DNA from: Candidatus Schekmanbacteria bacterium
GTDB taxonomy: Bacteria; CSSED10-310; JACPHN01
Assembly (NCBI GenBank): GCA_016188575.1
Contig: JACPHN010000112.1
Coordinates: forward strand, 51,497-115,496
Length of the DNA stretch: 64,000 bases
Direction: 5' to 3'
Part shown: positions 27,695-37,505 of the stretch, one piece after another
Position numbering within the stretch: the stretch's first letter is position 1
How the letters are laid out: the number at the start of each line of letters is the position of its first letter
Made by a program: the position numbers and the translations under genes
The notes under the pieces: generated by a model
What the model was told of the DNA's origin: nothing
Database searches by the model: none
The model's input: only the letters and a program-made list of their open reading frames with translations

Positions 27695-28475
27695 CGGCGC
27701 CTCGCTCAATTCCTAATGCTTGATTCGCCCGACCGCGGTACATCGCGATCTCCAGGAAATCGGACGAACCGAAAAGCAGTAGCGGCGAGCCCTCCTTGCC
27801 CTGGCTATAGTGCGAACCGAAGACATCGATGGCGGAGCTCGCCACTCTCAAGATCGGATGACCGTTCTCAACATCGCCCCCAGCCTCGGCGAACAGCTCG
27901 CGGGTGATGTTGGTAACGCAGTTTCCGAAGGAATCCACGTGAATGACTCGGCCGGCGATAAAGCCACCAGCATCCACGCGCGCCATGGGAAACACGAGCT
28001 GCACATAGTCGTCGATGGGTTCGCCGAAATTGGAAACATCCAGGCCCCTGGACAGCCAGCCAGCAACAGGCGCCATGATATCCCGGCCGTGGAAGGTCGC
28101 GGCCACCGGCTTCCGATAATAGTGCTCGGCATCGACCTCACGCACCGAGCTGACCTCCTCGAGCGCGAACATGGGTGACAGGACGCCGTTGTCCGGTGCA
28201 AGGAAGTAGTAGTGATCACCGGAGGTCAGGATAATGCGCCGGGAGCTGCCGACAGTGGGATCGACGACGACGACATGGATCGTCTGGCTTGGGAAGTACT
28301 GATAGCTACACCTGAGCACGTAGGCAGCCGCGACCAGATCCTGCGCCGGCACGTTGTGGCAGATATCGACGATGGTGGCTTCAGGGTTGACGCTCAGAAT
28401 CGCTCCTTTCAGAGCTCCCACGTAGTGGTCGTCATGACCGAAATCGGTAATGAGCGTAACGATGCGTTTTGCCAC
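27675..28475 (-). CDS. SAM hydroxide adenosyltransferase family protein (DUF62 / chlorinase-fluorinase fold)
   Basis: Members split S-adenosylmethionine with water to adenosine and methionine; a few halogenases share the fold. The 266 residues show ITDFGHDDHYVGALKG, VDPTVGSSRR, FLAPDNGVL, TFHGRDIMAPVAGWLS and HVDSFGNCVTNI, all family landmarks. The residues of the water-activating Asp-Arg-His set appear present. GTG 28475 follows AAAGGAGCC. It lies 17 bases downstream of the VWA-FHA gene and overlaps the TPR lipoprotein gene. Its cellular role in this operon is unknown. Confidence 0.9.
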   Translation of the reverse strand: MAKRIVTLITDFGHDDHYVGALKGAILSVNPEATIVDICHNVPAQDLVAAAYVLRCSYQYFPSQTIHVVVVDPTVGSSRRIILTSGDHYYFLAPDNGVLSPMFALEEVSSVREVDAEHYYRKPVAATFHGRDIMAPVAGWLSRGLDVSNFGEPIDDYVQLVFPMARVDAGGFIAGRVIHVDSFGNCVTNITRELFAEAGGDVENGHPILRVASSAIDVFGSHYSQGKEGSPLLLFGSSDFLEIAMYRGRANQALGIERGADVQLWI

Positions 28476-28492
28476 TGGCGGCTCCTTTCGGG

Positions 28493-30217
28493 CTAGGCCT
28501 TGCGGAGTAGTTGATAGCGGAGCGATGTCGAGCCGATGCGAATCACATCGCCGAACTGCAGCACCTGCCGTTCTACGCGGCGCTCATTGACATACGTTCC
28601 GTTGGAGCTGTGAAGATCGTAGAGCACAAACTGCCCGCTTTCAGCCACCATGCGCGCGTGCGTGTTGGAGACCGCGCGATCATAGAGGCGAATATTTGCA
28701 CTGGAAGAGCGGCCGATCGTAATGGATTCATGGTTTTCGAGATCGAAGAGCCAGCCGATGTCACCGCCCTCGGCGAGCGCCAGGACGGGACGCTGCTGAA
28801 GGATGACCGTGTCCAGATCGATGGTTGATTCGTCCTCGCAAATCGCCGTGCCCTCCTGAACGACGGGGTCGGCGCGAAATGTTGCAGCCGCTTGCTGCTG
28901 CGGGAATGGTTCCTCGAATACGGCGGTATCCAGGCGCAGCGGACTTTCCAGAGCGGTAGTGTCGACGCTCTCGTCAAGATGCGCCGGAGAGCCCCCGGGC
29001 AGAAGGTGCCCATTGGCGTTGCGGCGCGCTGCCAGTAGCGGCCCTAACAGGCCGCTCGCCGTTGTCGGACGCGCCCGCTTGCGCATGAGAAGCACGGCGC
29101 CGACCGCAGCCCCGGCACCTACTATGGCCCCAAGCATCGCGGCGAAGGCGAGGGGAACGGCCGGGAGGTCTTCCCCCGCCCCTTCGGCCTCCGCACCGCG
29201 GGCAACCGCTGTCGCGAGCGGCGCGGGCAGCGGCGGTGCCGGCGCTGACAAATCAAGATGGGTCTGTGCCTCGAGGCCGGCGCTCGGAATGGCGACGCGA
29301 ACGGACTTCGGTGGGCGATCTCTGGCTGCGTTTCCGGGTGCGGCTCCCGGGAGGGAAAAGCGCACGGCGTAGTGACTTGTTGGGCCGCGGGCCTGCGCTA
29401 CGCGCGCCGCCACCCCGGACATGGGGTCGGTCACAGCCGCGGCGTCGACCAACCAGCCACGTGATTGCTGTGCCACGCGTTCGAGAACGGCGCGCTGGAC
29501 TTTCGAACCGATACCGACAGCGATCACGGCAGCGTTGGCGGCGCGCACGCGATCGATGGCCTCGTCAAGCCCAAGGCGCGAGCCCTCATCCTTGCCATCG
29601 GTTATCAGCACAATCAGCCGTGCCTCCGCGGCTGCTGCCGCCAGGGTCTCCGCGGCCGCTGCCAGCCCGTCGTGAAAGTGGGTGAATTTGCCATGGGTGG
29701 AGAGCCCGTCGATGGCGCTGCGCAGTGCTGGGAGTGACTGGGTGGGCGCCACCACGCGCACCGCCGCATCATCGAAGGTGCCGAGTGCGCCGGTGTCCCC
29801 GGACCCCAGCACCTCCAAGGCCTCGTGCGCGGCGCGCCGCACCTTGCTTAGCGACCGCTTCACGCTGCCGCTAGTATCGATGGACAAGGCTACAGCGAGG
29901 CTGTCGGTGCCGGAGGTTACTGGTGCAAGCTCAAAAAAGTGCACGGGTTCGTCGTCCAGATAAAGCCGGAGGTCGTCCTTGCTCAGCGCGCGTTGCCGCC
30001 ATCCCACCGGTCGATCGAGCTCCACGAACAGGTCGACCCGCGGCAGTCCGGATGCATCCCACCTTGCAATCGACAATGCTCCGGCAGGGCGTGGAGCGGA
30101 GCTAGCGCCGCCGGCGGCTACCGCCTCGCCCGCCGCCGCAAGCACAACCAACGCGAGCGCTACCGCCAGCCGCTGCCCTCGGCACGTGCGGATTGAGCGG
30201 TATCGCTGACAACACAT
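28493..30217 (-). CDS. Membrane protein with VWA domain outside and FHA domain inside
   Basis: About 574 residues. A signal peptide or anchor spans residues 15-35. A von Willebrand A domain covers about residues 105-290, with the MIDAS motif DTSGS at 114-118 and later LIVLITDGKDEG. A transmembrane segment lies near residues 355-380 (MLGAIVGAGAAVGAVLLM). A C-terminal forkhead-associated domain occupies about residues 485-565: ITIGRSSSANIRL, SNTHARM, SNGTYVN. FHA domains bind phosphothreonine, so this protein could link an extracytoplasmic ligand to Ser/Thr kinase signalling; two such kinases are in the window. ATG 30217 overlaps the upstream stop by one base. Confidence 0.85.
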   Translation of the reverse strand: MCCQRYRSIRTCRGQRLAVALALVVLAAAGEAVAAGGASSAPRPAGALSIARWDASGLPRVDLFVELDRPVGWRQRALSKDDLRLYLDDEPVHFFELAPVTSGTDSLAVALSIDTSGSVKRSLSKVRRAAHEALEVLGSGDTGALGTFDDAAVRVVAPTQSLPALRSAIDGLSTHGKFTHFHDGLAAAAETLAAAAAEARLIVLITDGKDEGSRLGLDEAIDRVRAANAAVIAVGIGSKVQRAVLERVAQQSRGWLVDAAAVTDPMSGVAARVAQARGPTSHYAVRFSLPGAAPGNAARDRPPKSVRVAIPSAGLEAQTHLDLSAPAPPLPAPLATAVARGAEAEGAGEDLPAVPLAFAAMLGAIVGAGAAVGAVLLMRKRARPTTASGLLGPLLAARRNANGHLLPGGSPAHLDESVDTTALESPLRLDTAVFEEPFPQQQAAATFRADPVVQEGTAICEDESTIDLDTVILQQRPVLALAEGGDIGWLFDLENHESITIGRSSSANIRLYDRAVSNTHARMVAESGQFVLYDLHSSNGTYVNERRVERQVLQFGDVIRIGSTSLRYQLLRKA

Positions 30218-31341
30218 CAGTCATCCTCGCGCGCCCGGTCCAGGATAAAGCGAAATTTGCGGCCTGCCAGGACGAGCTGATCGCCGTACTCGAGGACTTT
30301 GCGGCGAACTGGTTTGCCGTTTACGATCGTGCCGCTGACGCCGAGATCATGTACGACGTAGTGATCACCAACGGCGTCGATGCGCGCGTGCGGCAAGATG
30401 TCACCGCGGTCGGAGAAGACGACGGTACCATTGGTGTCGGTGCCAACGACGAACTTGGGGTGTCCGACCAGGGGTAATCGGCCGCGGCGACCGCCCGATT
30501 CCCACTCGAGCACCGGCACGCGCTCGACGATTTCCGTGCGCTGCAGCATCGTTGGGCTCAAGGAAGTCTCCACGCTCGGCCCGGAAGGTGCCGCTCCCAC
30601 CGCCGCCGTAGCGCTGGCGGGGTCCGCCGCCAAGACCGCCTCGGGGGTAGGGCGGGCAATTCTGCGGAACGTCTCCGCGAACAACTGATCGGCGGATTTT
30701 CCGGACCGAGCTGCCGCCATGTGCTCCGGATTGGTGCAGGTGACGCACCCCTCCAGGAAGGGTTCGATGAGCTCTCCACAGCGTTCGCAGCGGCGCCGAG
30801 CTCGCAGCCGCGAGCGCGCAAAGACGACACCGCCGGCGACGAGCAAGCCGGCGGCGACCACCATCGCATAGCGGTCCAGGCCGGCCTGGGAGGTCTCGGA
30901 TTCGCCTTGTGCAGTGCTGGCCGGGGCCGCGGCGGCGCCCTCCTGAAACTCGGCCAGGATCACGCCAGGAGAATCGGTGGTCCCGATCGTCAGCGTGTGC
31001 ACCGTCCCCGCGCCCTTCGCGAGCTGGGAGCGAATGCGCACACCCAGTGCCTCTTCGCCCTCGCCGAGCGTGACCGCGCGCAACGCGAGTACCGCGGAAT
31101 CCGGCAACTGAGTGCCGTCTTCTATGACGATCAGCCGCTCCATGGATACCTCGGTTTCGCTGCCGAGATCGGCGGGGTGAAACACAATCTCGACCTCAGG
31201 GTAAGCCGAGGCATCGATTCGGGCCGCTTGCGGCCCCGCCATTGCCGTGACGGCCCCAAAGGTTAGCAGAGCCAAAGTTGCGAGACCGGCAATCGCGATG
31301 CGATGGGCCAGGTTGAGAATGACCGCCCGGATATCAAGCAT
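30217..31341 (-). CDS. Membrane protein with FHA domain and zinc-ribbon-like CxxC motifs
   Basis: About 374 residues from ATG 31341, which gives a convincing export signal (IAIAGLATLALLTFGAVTAMA). A GTG at 31380 is in frame but adds only non-conserved sequence. After an extracytoplasmic beta-rich region a transmembrane segment (MVVAAGLLVAGGVVFA) precedes CERCGE and CVTC, likely one zinc ribbon at the membrane face. The C-terminal 90 residues are an FHA domain in somewhat divergent form (VVGTDTNGTVVF, DILPHARI, SGTIVNGKPV). It is the first gene of the leftward operon, with a promoter about 80 bases upstream. Confidence 0.8.
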   Translation of the reverse strand: MLDIRAVILNLAHRIAIAGLATLALLTFGAVTAMAGPQAARIDASAYPEVEIVFHPADLGSETEVSMERLIVIEDGTQLPDSAVLALRAVTLGEGEEALGVRIRSQLAKGAGTVHTLTIGTTDSPGVILAEFQEGAAAAPASTAQGESETSQAGLDRYAMVVAAGLLVAGGVVFARSRLRARRRCERCGELIEPFLEGCVTCTNPEHMAAARSGKSADQLFAETFRRIARPTPEAVLAADPASATAAVGAAPSGPSVETSLSPTMLQRTEIVERVPVLEWESGGRRGRLPLVGHPKFVVGTDTNGTVVFSDRGDILPHARIDAVGDHYVVHDLGVSGTIVNGKPVRRKVLEYGDQLVLAGRKFRFILDRAREDD

Positions 31342-31737
31342 GGACACCACCCAGACGCGTTGATGAGAGGAAGGCCGCACGACGGCGCTTCCTGCCGCAG
31401 CCGCGCCGTTTTTGTTTGGCCCAGTCTAGCATTTTCTGCGGAAGTCGTCAATTGCCCGCGCGAGCGGCTCAGACTTGGCCGGAAGTCGTCGCGACAGGTA
31501 TCGGTGTGAAGGCCTGGGTCTGCCCTTGAAGCTGGCGGGCAATCCTCCGGCGCCTCGGGGCTTCTCCGGCAAATGAGGTATTCGCTCTGAGCTCGGTGAA
31601 TGAACCTGACGCCACGGCCTGACGCATCTGGTGACGGGTCGGGGAATTGCTCGCAATTTGACAGGACCGGTTCGGGATGTCACCATCGATTCGAGAGGGC
31701 TGAGCCGGGCAGTCTCCACCGGAAGAGGGACACAGGC
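31342..31737. other. Divergent intergenic region
   Basis: This region lies between the leftward FHA operon and the rightward RHS gene. It holds the operon promoter listed at 31423-31451. Forward, a TTGACA occurs at 31658-31663 but the hexamer 17 bases on is CACCAT, a poor -10. No gene is supported. Confidence 0.45.
31423..31451 (-). promoter_or_regulatory. Candidate promoter of the FHA-ftsY-rib-murB operon
   Basis: On the minus strand TTGACG and TAGACT are separated by exactly 17 bases, with an A-rich spacer end. The predicted start is near 31416, about 75 bases before ATG 31341. This closely parallels the tRNA-His promoter (TTGACG, 17 bases, TACAAT). Confidence 0.55.
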
Positions 31738-32052
31738 GTGCACCGAGAGGCAAATCCGAGGTCGAATCGCGAGAAGTCGCGCGCCGTGGCGGTGCGCGTG
31801 GCGGTGGGGATAACGGCGATGCTGGCGGGTTCGACCGCGCTGGCGGCGCCACCGGTGACAGCGATCACCGGACACGCCTACCTGAGCGGCGCGGCAGACC
31901 ACGCCGGCATCGCGGTCTCCCTCGCGCAGGTGCACGTCGCGTTTTCCGGAACGGCGCTGACGGTGCTGCTGATCGGGCTGGCGGCAGTCGCGATGGTGGC
32001 GTGGCGGCGCGGGGCCGGCCGGCGAGCGCGTTTCGCGGTCGCCGGTGCCCCC
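31738..32052 (+). CDS. N-terminal signal and membrane segment of the RHS protein (out of frame with the rest)
   Basis: GTG 31738 follows GGAAGAGGGA and begins a signal peptide (AVGITAMLAGSTALAAPPV). Next come a short beta-rich stretch and a transmembrane-like segment (ALTVLLIGLAAVAMVAWRR). The frame then loses its character at the C5 run 32048-32052; removing one C would lead directly into the Thr/Pro-rich linker of the next feature (GAP-TVSPTAEV). This is therefore most likely the true start of the RHS gene. Confidence 0.55.
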
Positions 32053-35000
32053 GACAGTGTCACCGACCGCGGAGGTGATGTCCAGCCCGACCCCGACAAC
32101 GACTGCTCAGGCGGCAACCGCGACGGCGACGAGCGTGATCGCGGCGACCTCAACGTCCACGGCGACGCCTACGCCAGGCGCAGTCGTGGCGACCTCGACG
32201 CCATCGCCGCCGGCGGCTACCGCGACCTCGACAGTGATCCCCATCGCAAGCGCTACGGCGACGGGATCGTCTACGCCACCGTTCACGCCGACCTCCACGC
32301 CGACTTTCACACCAACACGCACACCAACCGCGACGCCCACCGAGACCCTCACACCCACGCCCTCCCTCACGCCGATGCCGACGGCCGGGAGCGAAGACGT
32401 CCTGCCGCCGCCCGACGACGCGCCGCGGGGAGAAATCACCCTCGGGACAACCTTTGCGGAGCGCGTTGACTTCCTCTATACCGGGGCCTCGCCGGCCCAG
32501 ACCGGCGTTGCCCCGGGAACGCTCGTCGCCGAGCGCCTGGCCATTGTCCGGGGTCGCGTCACGGACACGGCCGGGACCGGGCTTGCCGGGGTTGCCGTCG
32601 CGGTTCTCGATCACGCCGAGCTCGGTGCCACCCAGACGCGCGCCGACGGTGGCTTCGACCTCGCGGTCAACGGCGGAACATCCGTCGTGCTGACCTTCGC
32701 CGCGAGCGGATACCTGCCGGTCCAGCGCCCGGTCGACGCCCCCTGGAACATCGTCACCCGCATCGACGACGTCGTCCTGACCGCGGTGCAGGCGGCCGCC
32801 GCGGCGGTGGACACCTCCGCTCCCGAGGCGATCGCGGTCGCGCGCGGTGAGGTCGAGAGCGATGCTGACGGGACCCGGCAAGCGACGGTCTTCTTCGCCC
32901 AGGGAACGCTCGCGACGCTGCAGCTCCCCGGTGGCGGCACGCAGGACCTCACCGCGTTTCACGTCCGGGTGAAGGAATTCACCGTCGGGGAGCGCGGCCT
33001 GGAGGCGATGCCGGGACCGCTCGGGCCAACGGTCGGCTACACCTACGCCGTCGAGCTGTCGCTCGACGAGGCCGATGCGGCAGGCGCTACAGATGTCTCG
33101 TTCGATCGCCGCGTGATCTTCTACGGAGACAATTTTCTCGGTTACCCGGTCGGCGAGGTCGTTCCCGCGGGCTGGTTCGATCGCTCCCGCGGCGTCTGGG
33201 TACCGGGCGACAACGGCCTCATCGTCGCGATCGTCGGCATCAGTGGCGACCTCGCGGAGCTCGACCTCGACGGCAGCAGTCAGGCGGCCGATGCGGCCGC
33301 GTTGGCAGCGGTCGGGATTGGCGACGACGAGCGGCGGCAGCTCGCGGCGCTCTACACCACCGGAACCGAGCTGTGGCGGGTGCCGCTCGGCCATTTCACC
33401 CCCTGGGACTGCAACTGGCCCTACGGTCCGCCGCCGGGCGCCTCGTTCCCCGAGCAGCCCGACCCCGTGAAGCCGGTCCCGACTCCCGAGAAACCGCACA
33501 AGAAGTGCCAGTCGTCGGCGATCGAGTGCGAAGGGCAGGTGCTGACGGAGCGCATCGCGATCCCCGGCGCGCCGTTCTCGCTCGTCTACCGCAGCGACCG
33601 CGCGGCAGGCTACGCGGGCGAACGGACGCTCGAGATTCCGCTTGTCGACGCCGGCGGCACGCTGCCGCCGGGCGTCGTGGCGGTGGCCGTGAACGTGGCG
33701 GTCGCGGGGCGGTCTTACGAGGAGCGCATCGAAGCGCCCGGCGAGCTGCAGACGGTTACCTTCCCGTGGCCGGCGTGGGACGGGAAAACGGCGCTCGGGG
33801 AGAGCGTGAGCTGCGGGGAGGAGACGGCGACCGTGGAGGTCGGCTACATCTTCGACGCGGTGCGCGCGGTCGGCGCTCAGGCGTTCGGTGAGTCTGGAGA
33901 AACATTTGTCACCGCGGACATCATGCGCAACGAGATTGGGCTGTGGCGCCGATCGTCGGTGGCGCTGAGCGCTTGCCCGACCTCGACGAGCGGCGGCGGA
34001 TACCGCTCGGGGCGCGACGCGGCGGCAGCACAGCCCGCCGATCCCTGGGCGAGCCTCGCGGGCTGGAGTCTGAGCATCCAGCACGCGTTCGATCCCAAGG
34101 CCCGCATTCTGCATCTCGGCGGCGGGGCGCGGCTGCGCAAGCCGCCCGCGACCGTAGGCATTTTTGCGGGCACGGGGACCGCGGGCGCGGGTGGTGACGG
34201 CGGCCCGGCGGGCGAGGCCGAGCTGAACGGCCCGAGCGGCCTCGCAGCGGGCCCGGACGGCGCGCTCAACATCGCCGATACCGGGAACCACCGGGTGCGC
34301 CGGGTGCGGCCGGACGGGATCATCGAGACTTTTGCCGGCACGGACACGGCGGGCTACTCCGGTGACGGCGGGCCGGCAACGGCAGCGCGGCTCACCCTGC
34401 CCGTCGCGGTCGAGGTGGCACCCGACGGCAGCGTCTTGATCGTGGAGAACGACTTCCACGTCCGCGTGCGGCGCGTGGGTGCGGACGGGGTGATCGAAAC
34501 GATCGCCGACTATCCGTTCGGCGGCGCCGGACGGTCTGCGGGCCCGGAACCGCTGGCGATGGGAGGGTCCGCGGGTGGCGACGTGGCGGTGGCTCCGGAC
34601 GGCGCCGTCTACGTCGCCGACCCCTACCACGCGAAGCTGTACCGGATCGGCACCGACGGCGTCAGCCGCGACGTCGCGGGCACGGGAACGCCCGGTGACA
34701 GCGGCGACGGCGGGCCGGCGAGCGCCGCAGCGCTCGGCAGCCCGGAAGCCGTCGCGGTCGACTCTTTCGGGATGGTCTACATCGCCGACGCGGGCAGTCA
34801 CAAGATTCGCGCGATCGCGCCGAGCGGCCTCATCTCCACCTTGGCGGGTAATGGTTCGAGCGGCGCCTGCACCGCCGGCGACGACGCGTCGTGCGGCGAC
34901 GGCGGCGCGGCGACCGCGGGAGAGCTGAGCGGCAGCGGCGGGCTCGCCGAGACGCCGGACGGGCGGCTGCTGGTCAGCGACACCGAGCACCGACGCGTGC

Positions 35001-35396
35001 GCGCCGTGGAGCAGAGCCGTAAGCTCGCCACGGTCGCCGGGTCCGGCGCGGCCGGTAGCGCCGGCGATGGTGAGCTCGCCGCGGTCGCGACCTTCGACTC
35101 GCCGGCAGGCGTGACGGTCGCGCCGAACGGGCGCATCTTCGTCGCCGACCGCGGCAACAACCGGATCCGCGAGATTCGCTCCATCGCCGGCACCGGCACG
35201 GACGAGATCGCTGTCGTCTCGCGGGACGGTGGCGAGGTCTACGTCTTCTCGTCCCGCGGCCGACATCAGCGCACGCTCGACGGACTGACCGGCCGGGTGA
35301 CCTGGACGTTCTCGTACGACGCGGAATCCCGACTCACCGCCGTGGCCGATGGCGCGGGCAACGTCACGGCAATCGAGCGCGACGCCGGGAACCAGA
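32045..35396 (+). CDS. RHS-family protein, N-terminal and middle part: Thr/Pro linker, secreted domains, NHL repeats
   Basis: The frame opens with a low-complexity Thr/Pro/Ala linker of about 115 residues, then a carboxypeptidase-regulatory-like domain (VRGRVTDTAGTGLAGVAVAV), a region with CNWPYGPPPG and KKCQSSAIECEGQVL leading into the RHS-associated beta domain (IPGAPFSLVYRSDRAAGY). About five NHL/beta-propeller repeats follow, around 34140-35200 (GPSGLAAGPDGALNIADTGNHR and similar), and then the first RHS/YD repeats (WTFSYDAESRLTAVADGAGN). At 35396 the reading frame shifts with loss of roughly ten residues; the same frame stays open as meaningless sequence to 35938. RHS shells encapsulate a C-terminal effector. 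Confidence 0.75.
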
Positions 35397-37469
35397 ACGA
35401 CGACCCTCGCCTACGATTCGCGCCGAAAGGTCGCGGCGCTGACGGATCCTCTGGGGAGAATCACGGCGTTCACGTACGACCAGATCGGCCGGCCGACGAG
35501 CATCACAGCGTCTGGCGGGAGAAGAGTCGCTCTTTCCTGGGATGTCGGGTCGAACGTGACTTCGGTGACGCCACCGGACCGGGAAGCGCACGCCTTCACC
35601 TACACGCCGGTCGACCTGGCGGCGTCGTACGACCCGCCGGCGCCGGATGCCACCGCCGAGCCTGGAGCGAACGGCTGGAAGACGAACGCAACCTACGACC
35701 TGGACCGCCGGCCCGTTGTGGTTACGGACGCCGAGGGCCGCACGCTGCGCATGGTCTACGACACCTCCGGTCGCCCCGCGCGCGCCGAGCTGCCCGACAG
35801 CAGGGCGATCGCCTACGGCTACGACCCCGATACCGGACAGCTCGCCGAGATCGCCGGTCCGGACGGCACCGCGCTGGCCATGAGCTGGGACGGCGCGCTG
35901 CCGCTGGGAGCGACCTGGACCGGGACCGTGACGGGTAGCGTCGAGGTCACCTGGGACGACGATTTTCGCCTGGTGTCAAGGCGCGTGAACGGCAACAACG
36001 AAACTGCCTTTTCTTATGACGCCGATGGTTTCTTGACAGGCGCCGGGCCGGTGGCCCTGGCCCGCGACCCGGCGAGCGGGTTCCTGAACGGCACGGCGGT
36101 TGGCGCAGTGACAGACAGCTATACCTACGATTCGTATGGCGACGTAGCGGCGCACGCGGCGTCCGTGGCAGGAGCGGGAGATCCGATCTACGCGGTGACG
36201 ATTGATCGCGACGACCTCGGCCGCATCCGGGCGATGCGGGAGACGGTGCAGGGAGAGGCCGTCGATATGGCCTACGCGTACGATGAGGCAGGGCGGCTGG
36301 CGTCGGCCACGGAGGACGGTGCGCCCGCCGCGAGCTGGACCTACGACGCCAACGGCAACCGCACGTCGGAAACCACGCCCGCGGGGACCATCGCGGCGAG
36401 CTACGACGGACAGGATCGTCTGGTGGCCTACGGGGACAGCACCTACACCTTCGGCGCCGCGGGGCAGCTCGCCGGCAAGACGGGACCGGAGGGGACGGCG
36501 GGCTACGTCTACGACGTGCTTGGAAACCTGCGCGCGGTGTCGCTTCCCGGCGGCACGGAGATCGCCTACGAGGTCGACGGCAGCGGACGGCGGATCGCCA
36601 AGAAGGTCGATGGCGTGCGCGAACGGGCGTGGCTTTACCAGGACGCGCTCGAGCCCGTGGCGGAGCTCGACGGCGCCGGGGCGGTCGTGTCGATATTCGT
36701 GTACGCGAGCCGCCATCACGTGCCGGATGCGATGATTCGCGGCGGCACGACGTATCGCCTCCTGAGTGACCCGCGCGGCAGCGTTCGCCTCGTGGTGGAC
36801 GCGGCGACCGGTGCCGTGGCACAGCGGCTCGATTACGACGCCTGGGGGCGGGTGGTGGCCGACACCAACCCGGGATTCCAGCCCTTCGGGTTCGCGGGCG
36901 GACTCTACGACCCGGATACCGGGCTCGTGCGATTCGGGGCCCGGGACTACGACGCCGTGGTGGGGCGGTGGACAGCCAGGGATTCCATCGGATTTGGCGG
37001 CGGTGATACCAACCTCTTCGCCTATGTAGGCAACGATCCCGTCAATCGCATCGATCCGAGCGGCTACTCTCCAACCCCGACCCCGGGGCCTGATCCCGTA
37101 CCCCTGCCGCTGCCGACACCGATGCCGGGTTGTTCATTGACATCGATCTGGGTTTGCGAGCGTCCCATCGACGATCCTCCGTATTTCCTCCCGTCGGAGG
37201 TTCTGCCCAATCACAAGTACGTGTGCTGCGACGGGGAGAATTCGAGATGTTATGGGCACCAGGATAACAACTTGGCAGCCGGAAAAGAAATTCCCGGAGA
37301 GCAAAATGCAACCGGAGAATGCGAGGAGAAGCAGGTTTGCCTGCTCGAAAGAGAGCTCAAGTGTAACAATCCGGTGTCTCCTTGCAACGCGGGCACGCTA
37401 ACCTGGAATTGCCGCGATTGGGCGGACTGGGATGGCACGTCGAGCTGCGGATTCTGGGCGGCGCCATGA
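35397..37469 (+). CDS. RHS-family protein, C-terminal part: YD-repeat core and Cys-rich C-terminal domain
   Basis: This continues the preceding feature in another frame (open from 35349). It begins TTTLAYDSRRKVAALTDPLG and runs through many YD repeats (ASWTYDANGNRTSETTP and similar). It ends the shell with the conserved GFAGGLYDPDTGLVRFGARD, then RDSIGFGGGDTN and GNDPVNRIDPSGY. After this boundary come a Pro/Thr linker and a variable tip of about 115 residues with 11 cysteines (VCCDGENSRC, CNNPVSPCNAG, GTSSCGFWAAP). In RHS proteins this position holds the toxin or effector; the tip is not one I recognise. The stop overlaps the start of the next gene (ATGA). Confidence 0.8.
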   Translation, partial: TTTLAYDSRRKVAALTDPLGRITAFTYDQIGRPTSITASGGRRVALSWDVGSNVTSVTPPDREAHAFTYTPVDLAASYDPPAPDATAEPGANGWKTNATYDLDRRPVVVTDAEGRTLRMVYDTSGRPARAELPDSRAIAYGYDPDTGQLAEIAGPDGTALAMSWDGALPLGATWTGTVTGSVEVTWDDDFRLVSRRVNGNNETAFSYDADGFLTGAGPVALARDPASGFLNGTAVGAVTDSYTYDSYGDVAAHAASVAGAGDPIYAVTIDRDDLGRIRAMRETVQGEAVDMAYAYDEAGRLASATEDGAPAASWTYDANGNRTSETTPAGTIAASYDGQDRLVAYGDSTYTFGAAGQLAGKTGPEGTAGYVYDVLGNLRAVSLPGGTEIAYEVDGSGRRIAKKVDGVRERAWLYQDALEPVAELDGAGAVVSIFVYASRHHVPDAMIRGGTTYRLLSDPRGSVRLVVDAATGAVAQRLDYDAWGRVVADTNPGFQPFGFAGGLYDPDTGLVRFGARDYDAVVGRWTARDSIGFGGGDTNLFAYVGNDPVNRIDPSGYSPTPTPGPDPVPLPLPTPMPGCSLTSIWVCERPIDDPPYFLPSEVLPNHKYVCCDGENSRCYGHQDNNLAAGKEIPGEQNATGECEEKQVCLLERELKCNNPVSPCNAGTLTWNCRDWADWDGTSSCGFWAAP

Positions 37470-37505
37470 TGAGCCGGCGCAAGAAGGTGCTGCTTTGGGT
37501 CGTCG
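37424..37505 (+). repeat. Direct repeat: RHS tip end plus start of membrane-protein gene, copy 1
   Basis: About 80 bases, nearly identical to 37897-37978. It covers the last codons of the RHS gene (DWDGTSSCGFWA) and the first codons of the downstream gene (MMSRRKKVLLWVV). Confidence 0.75.

Noticed and set aside
31658..31686. TTGACA upstream of the RHS gene as a promoter
   Set aside because: The hexamer 17 bases downstream is CACCAT, and nearby spacings are no better.
32050..32390. Repetitive-looking DNA that might be a CRISPR array or minisatellite
   Set aside because: The repetition comes from a coding Thr/Pro/Ala-rich linker with irregular units; there are no spacers or constant-length repeats, and no cas genes.
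32150..35266. A frame of more than 1000 codons antisense to the RHS gene
   Set aside because: The forward strand contains clear NHL and RHS repeats; the antisense product is Arg/Asp/Gly-rich and has no ribosome-binding site.
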